Source of the DNA: Nymphaea colorata
Lineage: Eukaryota > Streptophyta > Magnoliopsida > Nymphaeales > Nymphaeaceae
DNA length: 64,000 nucleotides
Direction of reading: 5' to 3'
Assembly (NCBI RefSeq): GCF_008831285.2
Contig: NC_045146.1
Span: 6,212,972 to 6,276,971, forward strand
Within the stretch, counting starts at the first letter, position 1; the number at the start of each line of letters is the position of its first letter. The translations under genes and the position numbers were made by a program. Of this stretch, positions 11,191-21,105 are shown one piece after another. Below the pieces are notes generated by a model. The model searched no databases, was not told the origin of the DNA, and saw only the letters and a list, made by a program, of their open reading frames with translations.

Positions 11191-11592
11191 ATCATTCGAC
11201 CATCATGTGTTTTGAACAATTCAACCACGCCTATCAAGCCGAGGATGCTCAACAAGTTCTCGGCACTGTCACTATTGATGATGCAAAAGACTCTGAATGG
11301 TTGGCTGATACTGGAGCATCAGCCCTCATGACAGGAAACCCGGGTAAGATTTCTAAAATCTCTCCTTATCATGGACATGATCATGTTATTGTTGGAGATG
11401 ACACATCTCTTCCCATAACTCATATTGGTCCAAGTGAAAATGATATACATGGGTCATCAATTCCTTTTTCTCAAGTTCTATATGTTTCCAAATTAAAGAA
11501 CGACTTACTCTTTGTTAGTCAGCTAACTAGTGAGTAGCCATACATTTTTGAATTTTTCTCTTCATGTTATCTAATATAGGATAGGAGAACAA
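11191..11592 (+). pseudogene. Copia protease and start of GAG_pre-integrase (deleted element)
   Basis: The protease motif 'EWLADTGASALMTG' (about 11298-11339) contains the catalytic D-T-G, followed by 'VLYVSKLKNDLLFVSQLTSE', a stop, then in the same frame 'PYIFEFFSSCYLI', a second stop and 'DRRTRK'. This is the typical copia path from protease into the GAG_pre-integrase domain. It ends abruptly at about 11593-11597, where RT sequence begins. Confidence 0.85.
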
Positions 11593-12527
11593 GGAAATTG
11601 TTCTACATTTTTGCAAAGTTTTGTTGATGCTTTTTGCAAGGAATTTTCTGTTAAAGACCTTGGTAGGTTGAACTATTTTTTAGGAGTTGAAGTAACTTGG
11701 ACAGAAAAAAGGAATTATCTTATGTCAAACCAGGTATGCTAAAGATATTCTTGAAAGGGCAAAGATGGAGGATTGAAGCCAAGTAACATGCCTATGAGTT
11801 CAAAGATGCCTCAGTATAAAGATGATGAAGAAAAATTTGACAATCCTACTCTTTACAGGCAGATAATTGGTTCCTTGCAATATTTGACTCTAACACAACC
11901 AGATGTCTCTTTTGCTGCCAATTACGTTAGTCAGTTTATGCATGAGGCACTTCAGATTCATTATCAAATGGTCAAAAGAATTCTGAGTTATATTAAAGGA
12001 TCTATACACATGGGACTAAACTTATTGATGCAAAGTACTCTTGATCTATATACTTTGTCAGATTCAGATTGGGTAGGATGATTCCAAATTAGGCGATCTA
12101 CAACAGGATTTTGTGTTTTTCTTAGTGCTAATTGTGTATCTTGGAGTGCCAATAAGCAAAATAGTGTAGCCAGATCTATTACAGAGGCCTAATATAGAGC
12201 AATGGCATCAATGACAGCAGAACTTACATGGATGCAATTCTTAATGAAGGATATCGGAATTCAGATTATCAAAGTTCTGGTTTTACATTGTAATAATAAG
12301 AGCTCCCTTTATACGATAGCAAATCCAGTGTTTCATAACCAAAGCAAGCATATTCAAATTGATTTTCATTATGTAAGAGAGGGAGCAGCTCAAAAGCAAT
12401 CTGAGACTAAATACATTTCAACCAACAATCAGGTTACTGATCTCTTTACCAAAAGCTGATCAAAGTGGATTTTTAATCTCTTAGAGAAAAAACATGGCCT
12501 TCAGCAGTGGCTCAGTTTGAGGGGGCG
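11593..12527 (+). pseudogene. Distal RT and RNase H of deleted copia element
   Basis: From about 11593 the reading is 'GNCSTFLQSFVDAFCKEFS', 'VKDLGRLNYFLGVEV' (downstream of YVDD in intact elements), then 'NPTLYRQIIGSLQYLTLTQP', 'LYTLSDSDWVG', 'RSTTGFCVFLSANCVSWSA' and 'FHNQSKHIQIDFHYVRE'. RNase H Asp residues in 'SDSDW' are present. Stops occur at 'DWVG*' and in the 'TEA*YRAM' motif where Glu is expected. It ends at the polypurine tract. Confidence 0.88.
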
Positions 12528-12905
12528 TGTTAATGAAATTGATGAAGATGACAAAACTGTTAGAGAGAACATCAGCAATCAAGAAAATTAGAAAATGGAT
12601 AAAGATAAGAATGGCAAGCTAGTGATTGAAGATAGTAATCAGATAAAGACGGCAGAGAAATCTAAAGGTAAGAAAGCCAACGTTTTTGTGATCAAATGAA
12701 GATAATATCTAATCAAGACAGGACAGATCTGCCTTGTGATAAAATGTAGTATTTCCTCTCTATAAACTGCACTCAACCTTGATCTTGTAATCATCTCCCA
12801 CTATCAATAAAAAGTTTGCGTGCTGTCTGATCGTGAACCTTCAGCCAGCCGAACTACATTAATTCCTGCCTCCTTTCTTTCTTGTTTACTCTTGCATTTT
12901 TTTTA
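12528..12905 (+). repeat. 3' LTR of deleted copia element
   Basis: 378-bp partner of 9981-10367, beginning TGTTAATGAAATTG and ending TTTTTTTA, followed by the target duplicate GAACA. The TATA-like CTATAAACTG lies at about 12760-12769. Confidence 0.92.
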
Positions 12906-12910
12906 GAACA

Positions 12911-14859
12911 AAAGCAACTTAATTAGGGGAAATGATTCTCTGCGTAGAATAGAGTACATGTGACGAATCCTGATGTGACTGATAAACTACTTAACCATAA
13001 TGTTGCATAAAGATATTGGTCTAAAGTTGAAATATTAACTACTTTGGGAATAACAATTGTATGTGATTTGTTCACCTTTCAAACCATCTTTGACAAACAC
13101 CCATCTCTTCTAAAAGAATAGATACAAAAACCTGTCAAACCCCACAACTACCTCTTTGATCTGCCCCCAAAACTACCCAACATCTTTCCTCGTCAGAGAT
13201 AGGAGACTCAACACTCATAATTTCTTTTGAACTTACATGAGCACCATTTGCCATCCTCTAAGGCAACTCTCTCATCACCTGATCCTCCCCCAAGCAAATC
13301 TGTGAAGTACTTTGAGCAAGACTCTAATAATAGAACAAGGTCCTCAACACGACTACGTCCCACTTCAACAACTGAAATGGTTTTCTTCTGCTTCATGCCT
13401 CTAGCCAGTTCATAGAACACTTTGGTGTTGGAACCTTGACCGTAGATCTTTGTTTCCAAAAATCCTCTTGCATACTAAACAACACCTCCAAATCTGCCCT
13501 CCACTTCCCTCCCCCAGAGTCATCCCAAAGTGACAAGAATCCACCAACATTTGATAATTCTGAAGTGACAATATGGCCCTACTTATTTGATCCTAAAGCC
13601 CACCTTCATTATTATGATTAAAGGACTATCCTCGAATTGCTAATCCAACCTCCTCCAGCTTCCAAACAAACAAAATTATGGCAAGATGGCCAAACTTTTT
13701 GATAGATGTCAAACACTTATCATGTGCCAACCAACAAGTATAGAATCTAAACACATATTTGCTAGGAAGATTAGAAACTCTAGCTTTAGAACTAAAATAA
13801 AGCTTAGAGTGGTTGACATGATGTGAGGAAACCACGAAAGATCTAGAATAGGTTGAAAACCATCAAACTAACACTTATTCGCGAAGCCTCTGTCAAACTT
13901 GTTCACCACATTATAAGTGCTTGACTATTATTGAACCATGATTAAGTGGAATTATAATCAAACACATGATCTCGGCCATATTCCACATAACGAAAATCCT
14001 ACCACATAGCCTCCCACCTTCAAATTGAAGAATATGGAGCACGCACGAAGCTTGAGTTTCAGTTTATTGAAATTCTTCAAATGCAACTTCGAGTGAATCA
14101 CCACTATTACATATTGATTTGCTCAAAACCATATTAAGTATCTCCTGTTGGGGAGATCAAGTTGCGTACACAGGAGTGTGCACACACAAGAATACACCAA
14201 AGGGAAAAGGAAAAAAAAGGGGGTTGGGGTATTTACAAAAAAATTTATAAAGAAATGTCTATTTTAAACTTTTTAACTTTTTCATAGTCCCTTTATGTCC
14301 TTCTAAAATACTTTTATTTTACTTTCAATAGGGGTATTTTAGTCATTACAAATTTCTGTGCACAATATTTTGTGCAGGGGAGTATGCTCATAACCCATTT
14401 TGCCTATTGAGGGGCCTCACACGCAAGACTGTGAGTGCTCCGACTAGTGCACTTCATGTGGAACCAGGATGAGGAGGGCCAGCCTACGCCTTAAGCATAG
14501 TTTTGTGCTCTTCCATCCTATTTCTCCTTATCATGAAAGTATGCACTATCTTCCTTGACTTCTTTATTAGGGCAAGGCAAGAAGAAACCCCAACGTACTG
14601 TGTCTGGGTCATCCCCCACCTCAGTGTCTGAATCCTTAGGCTTCCACTCAGCCCTCCTTCCTCTTGCAAGATATCACTAGAGCGCCATTCTGATTTTTAG
14701 AAGTGTTCATTTATTTACACTCCAGAAAATGTGCTCTCCCCTGTTGGTCTATGATTCTTAGAAGCTTTCCTCTCCACTAACTTGGGGCTGCTGGCATGGT
14801 CCGTCTCCTCTGAAAAGTCACCATGCCGATGGGCAGAACCAAGGTAGAGTTTGCATGGG
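12911..14859. other. Anonymous stretch with one unrecognised minus-strand frame
   Basis: A minus-strand open frame at 13208-13459 (83 residues) contains 'ELARGMKQKKTISVVEVGRS' and has an amino-acid composition that could be coding. Upstream, the minus strand at 13460-13600 also reads without many stops in another frame. I do not recognise the family; it may be part of an old non-LTR element or pseudogene. 14150-14480 is AT-rich, with the palindrome GTGCACAATATTTTGTGCA near 14358. No splice structure was identifiable. Confidence 0.3.
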
Positions 14860-15012
14860 CCCTGACTCCACCTCATTTTTCTTTTTAAAATTTATATGTA
14901 AATTTCAAAAAAGTTCAGCTCTTCCACATAAAAATTTTGAAAAATGATATTTCAGTTCTAGTCAAAATTTAGAAACTTTAATTTGGCCCTCATAAAAATT
15001 TTCTGGCTTTGC
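14860..15012 (-). repeat. Dispersed repeat fragment
   Basis: The minus strand reads GCCAGAAAATTTTTATGAGG then GCCAAATTAAAGTTTCTAAATT, followed by a 'TATCATTTTTCAAAATTTTT' block. The plus strand at about 55228-55320 carries the same succession (GCTAGAAATTTTTTACGAGG, AAATTAAAGTTTTTAAATTT, TTATCATTTTTCAAAAATTT). Related AT-rich words occur at 21380-21465. This looks like an old dispersed family, class unknown. Confidence 0.55.
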
Positions 15013-15021
15013 CCCTAACCA

Positions 15022-18001
15022 TGTGTTCGCATCCCCAAAAATGTTTTGGTTTTTGAAATGCTCTACAAAAATGAGGTTTTTTTTTCGGAATGAGAGAAAG
15101 AAAGGGACTTGCCCATCGGTATGAGGATCGACCGTTCCCGGCACCTTTATCAGGTGTAATTAATCCAAGGGCTATGCTCATTCTTGATGCATTTCGCTTT
15201 GGCTTAAACATCTTTTTCATTTTAAATGCGGTCTTGTGTTTGAGAAAATGTTGAAGATTTGGTGTTTAAACTTTTGAAAAAGTTCTTGAAGAATTATTTG
15301 AGAGTGTAAAACATTTTGATTTGAGAAAATTTTGAATTGAGAAATCTTAACAAATACCATTTGGAAAGCTTGGGAAATCGTTTTTGAAATGGATTTAGTG
15401 TTCTCTTAAGACTTTAAGTAGGTTTGAGGATTTGCTCTAATTCGGTTATTACCTAATTAGAGCTCCATCTCATCTTGATTAAGTTTTTTTAGAGAGGTGC
15501 TTGTTAAGTGATGTTAAGTAGATGTGAACGTATGAATGCATTGATCCTACATGATTAAAATGAAATCATTTATTCCTACCATGACATTCATCTAAAAGCC
15601 TTTCTACCACCACATACATCTAAGAATTTTGTTTTTTATTTATAAAATTGTCATAAATATTGTTATGAAAAGAGAAAAGTTTTTAAAAATGGAATGAGGT
15701 TGTAAACCATCAAGCATAATTACAATATTGGGTCATTACTTGAATTTTGGTCTTAAAAAATATGCAAAAGAATAGAAAAGATAAAAGACTTGATACAAGA
15801 GAAAACGAAGAAAGAGAGAGAGAAAGAGATATTAAAAATCATAAAACCAAAGATTTAAAAGAGAGAGAGATACATATTCATATATATTTATATATACATA
15901 TATATGTATACAGATATGTATGGATATATATATATATGAAAGCTTGTGAAAAGGAGGTTTAAATCAAATCGAGAGGAGAAAAGGATTTTAAAAAGAGAAA
16001 AAGATTTTAAAATGGAAGACACGTATATATATTCATTTATACGTATATGACATTTTACAAAAGAATATGTTAAATCATAAAAAGAGAAAGACAAAGAGAG
16101 AGATTCATGTGCACATATACGTATATAACATGTATATACATATATGTCTTCATAAGAGTTGAAATAAAAAAATGACTTAAAAATATCCGACTTAAATTTT
16201 TATGTAAGCTAGAGAGGAACTTGGACTCATGCAAGAGCTTAAGCTAAGTCTCCAAGGCCTCATTAGAGGGGGTTCTTGCTTTCGAAACTTTTATGAAAAA
16301 TATGATTCTAAATATTTTAGTATGTAGACATAAAAGCCACAACTATTACAAGAAAATCGATTCCTTCCACCATTGGGTATGGAAGAAAATCAAACACACA
16401 TGGAATGGAGAGCAACATGATCAAACACTCATTGAGGTTGCTAATCGGGTGATTAAGAAAGAAATTAAATGTAAGAATGACATAAAGACACACTTTAACA
16501 TGTACAAGTTTGTGAATGGCTTTCTTAGGTTGGACAAGTCACAACCTCAAAAATCAACATAAACATGAGAAAATCCCAAACCCCAAACACTCATTCTTGC
16601 CATACATTTGCATGTTAATTAAATAAAATTCATGCATCATATATGAGCATCATCTCAAACTTAAATGATGAATTAAGTAATGTTCTAAGCATATTTTTTA
16701 AAATAAAAGAAGAAATGAAATTTATTTCACCTTACTCATGCTCCCGGTGCACTCAAGATGTAGCACTCCATTTCAGATAGGAAATCATTTGAGCTTTCTT
16801 ACATGGCCATGGGGAGGTGGCAAGAGGAAAAAAAAATAAAAATGAAAGATTACACACCTCAAATATAGATGAGCCTCCTCTTTTCATTGATTTTATGATC
16901 GCCTCGGATAAAGCTCCAAGATGATGAAAATATCCCTCTAAGAGATCTCCATGTGCTCTCTTGAAGAGTTTGAACTTGGAGAACCTTGCTCTCGACGTTG
17001 AAGAAGAGGAAGAAGGGAAGATGAGCGAAATGGAAAGAGGGAGCTAAAGAAAAACCTAGGTTTCAAGTGAAGAAGCAATGGAGGTTCTCCCAATGGTTAG
17101 CTCATGCCCAAGACGGAAGATTGTGGGGGTATTTATAGGTAGTTTTAGAACCAAAACTCAAAATTTGAATTTTTTTGAATTTAATCAGATTTTCATGTGA
17201 ATTTAATTATTATTGAATTATTTTCAATTTTTTTAAAAATATAATTTGACTAAGTGGGATTGGCCATTAGCCCTACAAATACCCATTTAGGCAGGGCTAA
17301 TGCCTACCTAAAAAGCTCAAAACCACCCCCCAAGCCTCAGTTTTTGCAAGAAAATGGGGCCTGTGCAGTGGGCAGGCTTTGGTTCGGCCGCTGTTGCATG
17401 CCAGTTGCAACAGTGCCTGGAGCCTTGGCAATCCATGCGCAGTAGCACGCGACGCACTGCCGCGCTGCAGCGTTCACGTTATATGAAATAATATGATATG
17501 AAATGAAATAACATAAAATGAATAAGATAAAATGAGTAAATAAAAAAATAAAAAAGGTTGTTTGTATAAAAAGCATAAAACCCCCTTTTCTAAATTTATT
17601 TAAAAGGTGTATAAAATTAGTTTTTGTTACAAATGAGTGGCCGACTTTGTTTTAAGTGACTCCAGACTCGTTTTAAATCTGAATTGGGTTCAATTAGTCA
17701 TTGACTCGTTCTAGCGCGTGACTTAGGCTTAACAACCTGTTTTGGCATGAGAACAAAACATAAAACAAAGGGAAGGTCCATGCACGTGTGTGCGACGCTC
17801 ATAAATTCAAAGTTTATTGACTTGATTTCAGTTTTGGGTTTTGAGTTGGAAATAATGAATTTGGGTCTAGACTTGGATTTTGGATCATGTTTGGATTCGA
17901 GATTCGGATTTTGGATTTAAATCTTGTGTCTAAAGTTGAGTTTTGAATTGGTCTTTGGGTAAAAAATGCAATCTTTTCGAAAAGAAAATGGGGTGATTAT
18001 A
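15022..18001 (-). repeat. 3' LTR of Tat-type element (about 3.0 kb)
   Basis: The boundaries rest on two comparisons. Its right 440 bp recur at 20601-21105 in direct orientation, and its full length recurs inverted and diverged at 37113-39968. On the minus strand it reads from TAATCACCCC to GAACACA. A minus-strand TATA box CTATAAATAC lies near 17129-17138. A GAG|GTGTGTAA splice-donor-like site (16853-16860, minus) matches GAG|GTATGTAG in the inverted copy. A purine-rich AACAAAGAGAGA on the minus strand (about 18006-18017) is the likely polypurine tract. Open frames inside it are not conserved. Confidence 0.85.
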
Positions 18002-18098
18002 TATGTCTCTCTTTGTTACCAAGCCAGTACTAGCCACGCTTAGTGACAAAGATAAGCACTCCAGATTTTTCAAACAAAACATGTTGGGAGTGATGTTT

Positions 18099-18256
18099 CA
18101 GGTTTAACCCCATACCTGAACGGGTTATTTGAGCTAGGTTGAGTTCAGGTTTAACCCCTTACCTGAGTAGGTTTGGGCAAGATTGAGTTCAGGATTGACC
18201 CCTTACATGAGTGGGTTGCTATGCGCTGCAGGTTTAACCCCTTACTTGCATGGGTT
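18099..18256 (-). repeat. Tandem repeats in the 3' untranslated region of the Tat element
   Basis: Four copies of a unit beginning CAGGTTTAACCCCTTACCTG start at 18099, 18146, 18190 and 18229 (spacings 47, 44 and 39 bp), each followed by a degenerate A/GTGGGTT. They sit between the integrase end and the 3' LTR. Tat/Ogre elements are known for tandem repeats in exactly this part of the 3' UTR. Confidence 0.85.
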
Positions 18257-18399
18257 ACTCTCGAGTTTTGAGTGATAAAATTAAAATGTCTCAGTATAAT
18301 CGTTATGTTTTACAAATGGGAAGAATCTAAATAAATAGTAGATTGAATGTAGAAAACAAAAATATTTGTCATTGATTGGAAGTGAGTACAAGAGGACTA

Positions 18400-19364
18400 G
18401 GAGTAAAATTTCTTGTGGTGAAAAGCATTAACAGGATAAAGAAGTTTCACCCCATCAGCATCAATCAATCGGTATGAATTACAGGGCAAGGCTTTCTTAA
18501 TAACATATGGGTCTTTCGAGTTCGGTGCCCACTTACCATGTGGTCGTCATCTGAGGTATACAACAGATCGGAGGACCAAGTCATTCATTTTGAAATGTCT
18601 CTCAATAACTGACGTAGCAAATTGTCTACCCAACCTTTGACGATAAGCTTCAGTGTGCTCAGCCACTTTTAGCCTCTTTTCATTAGCAAAACGAGTAGCA
18701 TTAGCCTCTTCTGCTGACATTAATTTAGAAGAAGTTCTATAGAGAAGCGTACTTCAAAGCGGGTTTCAGCACATGTAATGGTAGAGCTACTTCCGTCCCG
18801 TAGACTAGCTCTACTGAAGTAGCATTTGTTGGAGTTCTCATAGTGGTGCGATATGCCCACAGAGCATTATGTATTTTGTCATGTCAGTCTCTTCTACTTT
18901 CTACTGTCTTTTCTCAGATGTGGATTAGGATCTTGTTGGTGGCCTCTGCTTACCCATTACCTTGGAGGTAATAAAGAGCCAAAAAATGATGCATGATACG
19001 GTATTTTCTGCACAATTGCTTAATCTTTTCATTTTTAAAATAAGTCTCGTTATCAGATACTATATCATGTGGAACTCCAAATCTACAAAGAAGATCTTTG
19101 TGAATGAAGGATACTACGTGATGCCGTTATACTATTTTGAGCGTGACGACTTCTACCAACTTGGTAAAATAGTACCTTGTTAACATACATTGTTGACATA
19201 CGTATAACACTCCTGCAAGAATAAAAGTACCTCGTTGACATACGCTGAATTGCTTTTTGTTCATTTTTGGGCATTCCAGTCAGGAATTCTCCACTCTCAA
19301 TATATCTTTTGATGTCATGATACCAAGGCGTATTTCCTTCTTGGATATAGTGAAGATATTTCAC
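18400..19364 (-). pseudogene. Tat-type integrase (broken)
   Basis: The minus strand begins with the linker/zinc region 'PWYHDIKRYIESGEFLTGMP' (about 19278-19337). Core pieces are 'DNETYFKNEKIKQLC', 'RIMHHFLALYY' and 'ATNKILIHI', then 'WHDKIHNALWAYRTTMRTPT' and 'ELVYGTEVALPLHVL'. These are characteristic of Ty3/gypsy Tat integrases (DNGT.F, GN.QAE..NK, W...L..ALWAYRTT). The catalytic Asp of the DNG motif is retained but the Gly is now Glu (DNET). The codons around GNGQAE are disrupted by a stop. Numerous further stops occur toward the C-terminus. Confidence 0.88.
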
Positions 19365-19444
19365 CGCTTCAAAATCAGGATGTTCTAATCTTCAAATCTC
19401 AAAAGCACGAATTGGTTCGTTGGTTCAAAAGGAGATAGTGGATC

Positions 19445-19690
19445 CTAGACTCGCGAGGCCATCCACAATAGGGTTACCTTCTCTTTTATGTGAGCTAGTT
19501 GTACTTCTCCAAACTGACGGATCAAGGTAGTGGCGATTTCTTGATATGGCACCAACATTTCATCTTTAACTTGCCATTCTCCATTCACTTGATTGATGAT
19601 AAGCTGAGAGTTGCAGAAGGCATGCCCCATTTTTACTTGAAAACTCATTAAAGAATAAAGTCCTTGTATGAGGGATTCATATTCGGCCAT
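19445..19690 (-). pseudogene. Additional (Tat-specific) RNase H domain
   Basis: The minus-strand frame starts 'MAEYESLIQGLYSLMSFQV', followed by 'CNSQLIINQVNGEWQVKDEM', matching the AEYEALI.GL...G DSQLV.NQVNG.Y..KD signature of the additional RNase H (archaeal-type) of Tat elements. The catalytic DSQL Asp is Asn here. The usual SNNEAEYE upstream is cut off by a frameshift near 19690. Confidence 0.85.
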
Positions 19691-19909
19691 GTTATGGGTT
19701 CATAGAAAATCAAGTTTCAAAGGGTATGAAATCATTTCATCTTTCAGGGTGACAAGTAGAATGTCTATACCTGCTCCCATCATGTTCATGGATCCATCAA
19801 AGAACATCTTTCATACCAGAACCGTTTCCAATCTTAGTACATGTTCGTCTAGAAACTCATCATTCGTTTTGAATTTCACATACTGGAAAAAGTCTGTTAA
19901 CTGATCCAC

Positions 19910-20600
19910 AATTGCTTGTCCTTTGATTGACTTTTAGGATACATATTCAAGATCATATTGCATCAGCAAAACTTGCGATTTGGCGATGTGCCCATTAAGA
20001 AAGGGCTGCTCCAAGATGTATTGAAGCGGATTTAGCTTGGAGAGTATTTTGACCTCACAAGCTAATAAATAATGTCTCAGCTTCTGACACATCCAAACCA
20101 ATGGTAGATAAGTTTTTTCCATTGGAGAGTACTTCTTTTCATATTAGACAAAAGTTTTGCTAATGTAATAGATTACATGCTCGATGTGACTTCCTTCTTC
20201 ATATTATGCCAAAAAACTGCCATATGCTATGTTATTTACAGTGATGTAAAGCAGCAGTGGTCAACCAAACACCGGAGATTTTAAGATTGGTGGATTTATA
20301 AGGTATTTCCTGATTCTTTAAAATGACTGTTAGCATTCAAAACTCCATCAAACTTGACACCTTTCCTCAGCAGCTGGTTGAATGGTTCGCATCTCATGGC
20401 TAGATAGGAAATGAAACGTCTGATGGACTGGATTCGCCCCTGCAAACTTCGTAGTTCATTTATATTGGTAGGTGGTAGCATATCGATGATTGCTTTAACT
20501 TTGATAAGATCCATCTCGATCCCCCTCTTACTGACTATGAAACCCAAAATTTGCTCGATTCAATCTCAAACACACTTTTTTGGGAATTCAACAAAGCTGA
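19910..20600 (-). pseudogene. Distal RT and RNase H of Tat element
   Basis: On the minus strand, RT thumb: '[20 protein letters not shown]', '[20 protein letters not shown]' and '[20 protein letters not shown]' (20296-20547). RNase H follows: 'MEKTYLPLVWMCQKLRHYLL' and 'LNPLQYILEQPFLNGHIA' (19934-20122), matching the EK..LAL.WA..RLRHYF and DPLKY..EKP.LNGR.A motifs. The YVDD part and everything upstream are absent because the sequence switches to LTR at about 20600. Confidence 0.88.
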
Positions 20601-21105
20601 TTGTTCATATAAAAAGCATAAAACCCCCTTTTTGGAGTCCCACTCATGGTGACTTTGTTGAATTGGGAGAAGCAGTAGGTATTATTGCGGGTCAATCCAT
20701 TGGAGAACCAGGTGTATAAAATTGGTTTTTGTTACAAATGGGTGGTCGATTCTGCTTTAAGTGACTCCGGACTCGTTTTGAATTCGAATTGGGTTCAATT
20801 GGTCGTCGACTCATTCTAGCGCGTGACATAGGTTTAAAAACAGGTTTTGGCATGAGAACGAAACATAAAACAAAGAGAAGGTCCGTGCACGCGCGTGCGA
20901 CAGTCATAAATTCAATTTTTATTGTCTTGATTTCAGTTTCAGGTTTTGAGTTTGAAATAATGAATTCGGGTCTGAACTTGGATTTTGAATCTTGTTTGGA
21001 TTCGAAAGTTGGATTTTGGATTTAAATGTCACCCCTAAAGTTGAGCTTTGAATTTGTGTTTGGGTAAAAAATGCAGTCTTTTCGAAAAAGTTTGGGGTGA
21101 TAACA
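20601..21105 (-). repeat. Truncated 5' LTR of Tat element
   Basis: Direct repeat of 17558-18001, running from TTGTTCATATAAAAAGCATA to GGGGTGATAACA. It is about 60 bp longer than its partner because of the insert at 20633-20713. It begins abruptly inside what should be RT, so its internal side was deleted. Minus-strand 5' end TGTTATCACCCC. Confidence 0.87.
20633..20713 (+). other. rpoC2: Plastid rpoC2 fragment inserted in the LTR (NUPT filler)
   Basis: The plus-strand frame starting TGG AGT CCC reads 27 residues, W-S-P-T-H-G then '[10 protein letters not shown]' then '[11 protein letters not shown]', a hallmark conserved segment of the plastid RNA polymerase beta-double-prime subunit (RpoC2). 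The parallel position of the intact LTR (about 17590-17607) has only about 16 bases (CTAAATTTATTTAAAA) between the same flanks, CCCCCTTTT and GGTGTATAAAAT. The plastid piece therefore replaced them; GGT at the right and the T-run at the left could belong to either partner. It is a fragment, not a gene. One residue (Phe for the usual Leu after GD) departs from the family. Confidence 0.93.

Larger units (their letters stand above)
9981..12905 (+). mobile_element. Internally deleted Ty1/copia element with target duplication
   Basis: 2,925 bp bounded by two related LTRs (9981-10367 and 12528-12905) and flanked by a perfect 5-bp duplication GAACA (9976-9980 and 12906-12910). The PBS TGGTATCAGAG starts at 10368, directly after the 5' LTR, and a polypurine tract (TTTGAGGGGGCG) precedes the 3' LTR. 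Internally there are gag, protease and then immediately the distal RT plus RNase H; the integrase core and catalytic RT are missing. The intact ends suggest it could have been mobilised in trans. It is about 2 kb shorter than an ordinary copia. Confidence 0.93.
15022..21105 (-). mobile_element. Decayed Ty3/gypsy Tat/Ogre-type element
   Basis: About 6.1 kb. A 3.0-kb LTR (15022-18001) is followed on its internal side by 3'-UTR tandem repeats and then, reading the minus strand backward, integrase, an extra RNase H, the ordinary RNase H and the end of RT. The second RNase H downstream of RT-RH is the hallmark of the Tat lineage. At about 20600 RT joins a truncated copy of the LTR end (20601-21105). 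PBS, gag, protease, most of RT and about 2.5 kb of the 5' LTR are therefore deleted. No clear target duplication is seen. The element is non-functional. Confidence 0.88.

Noticed and set aside
15747-16562. Plus-strand frames of 71-89 residues inside the Tat LTR
   Set aside because: The homologous LTR at 37113-39968 does not preserve them; AT microsatellite and random sequence.
18099-18256. CRISPR-like array (regular repeats with spacers)
   Set aside because: Only four diverged units with no distinct spacers, in a plant retrotransposon 3' UTR.
20411-20719. 102-residue plus-strand frame ending in the RpoC2 motif
   Set aside because: It is a chance fusion of the antisense of Tat RT, LTR sequence and the plastid fragment; there is no sign of a real gene.
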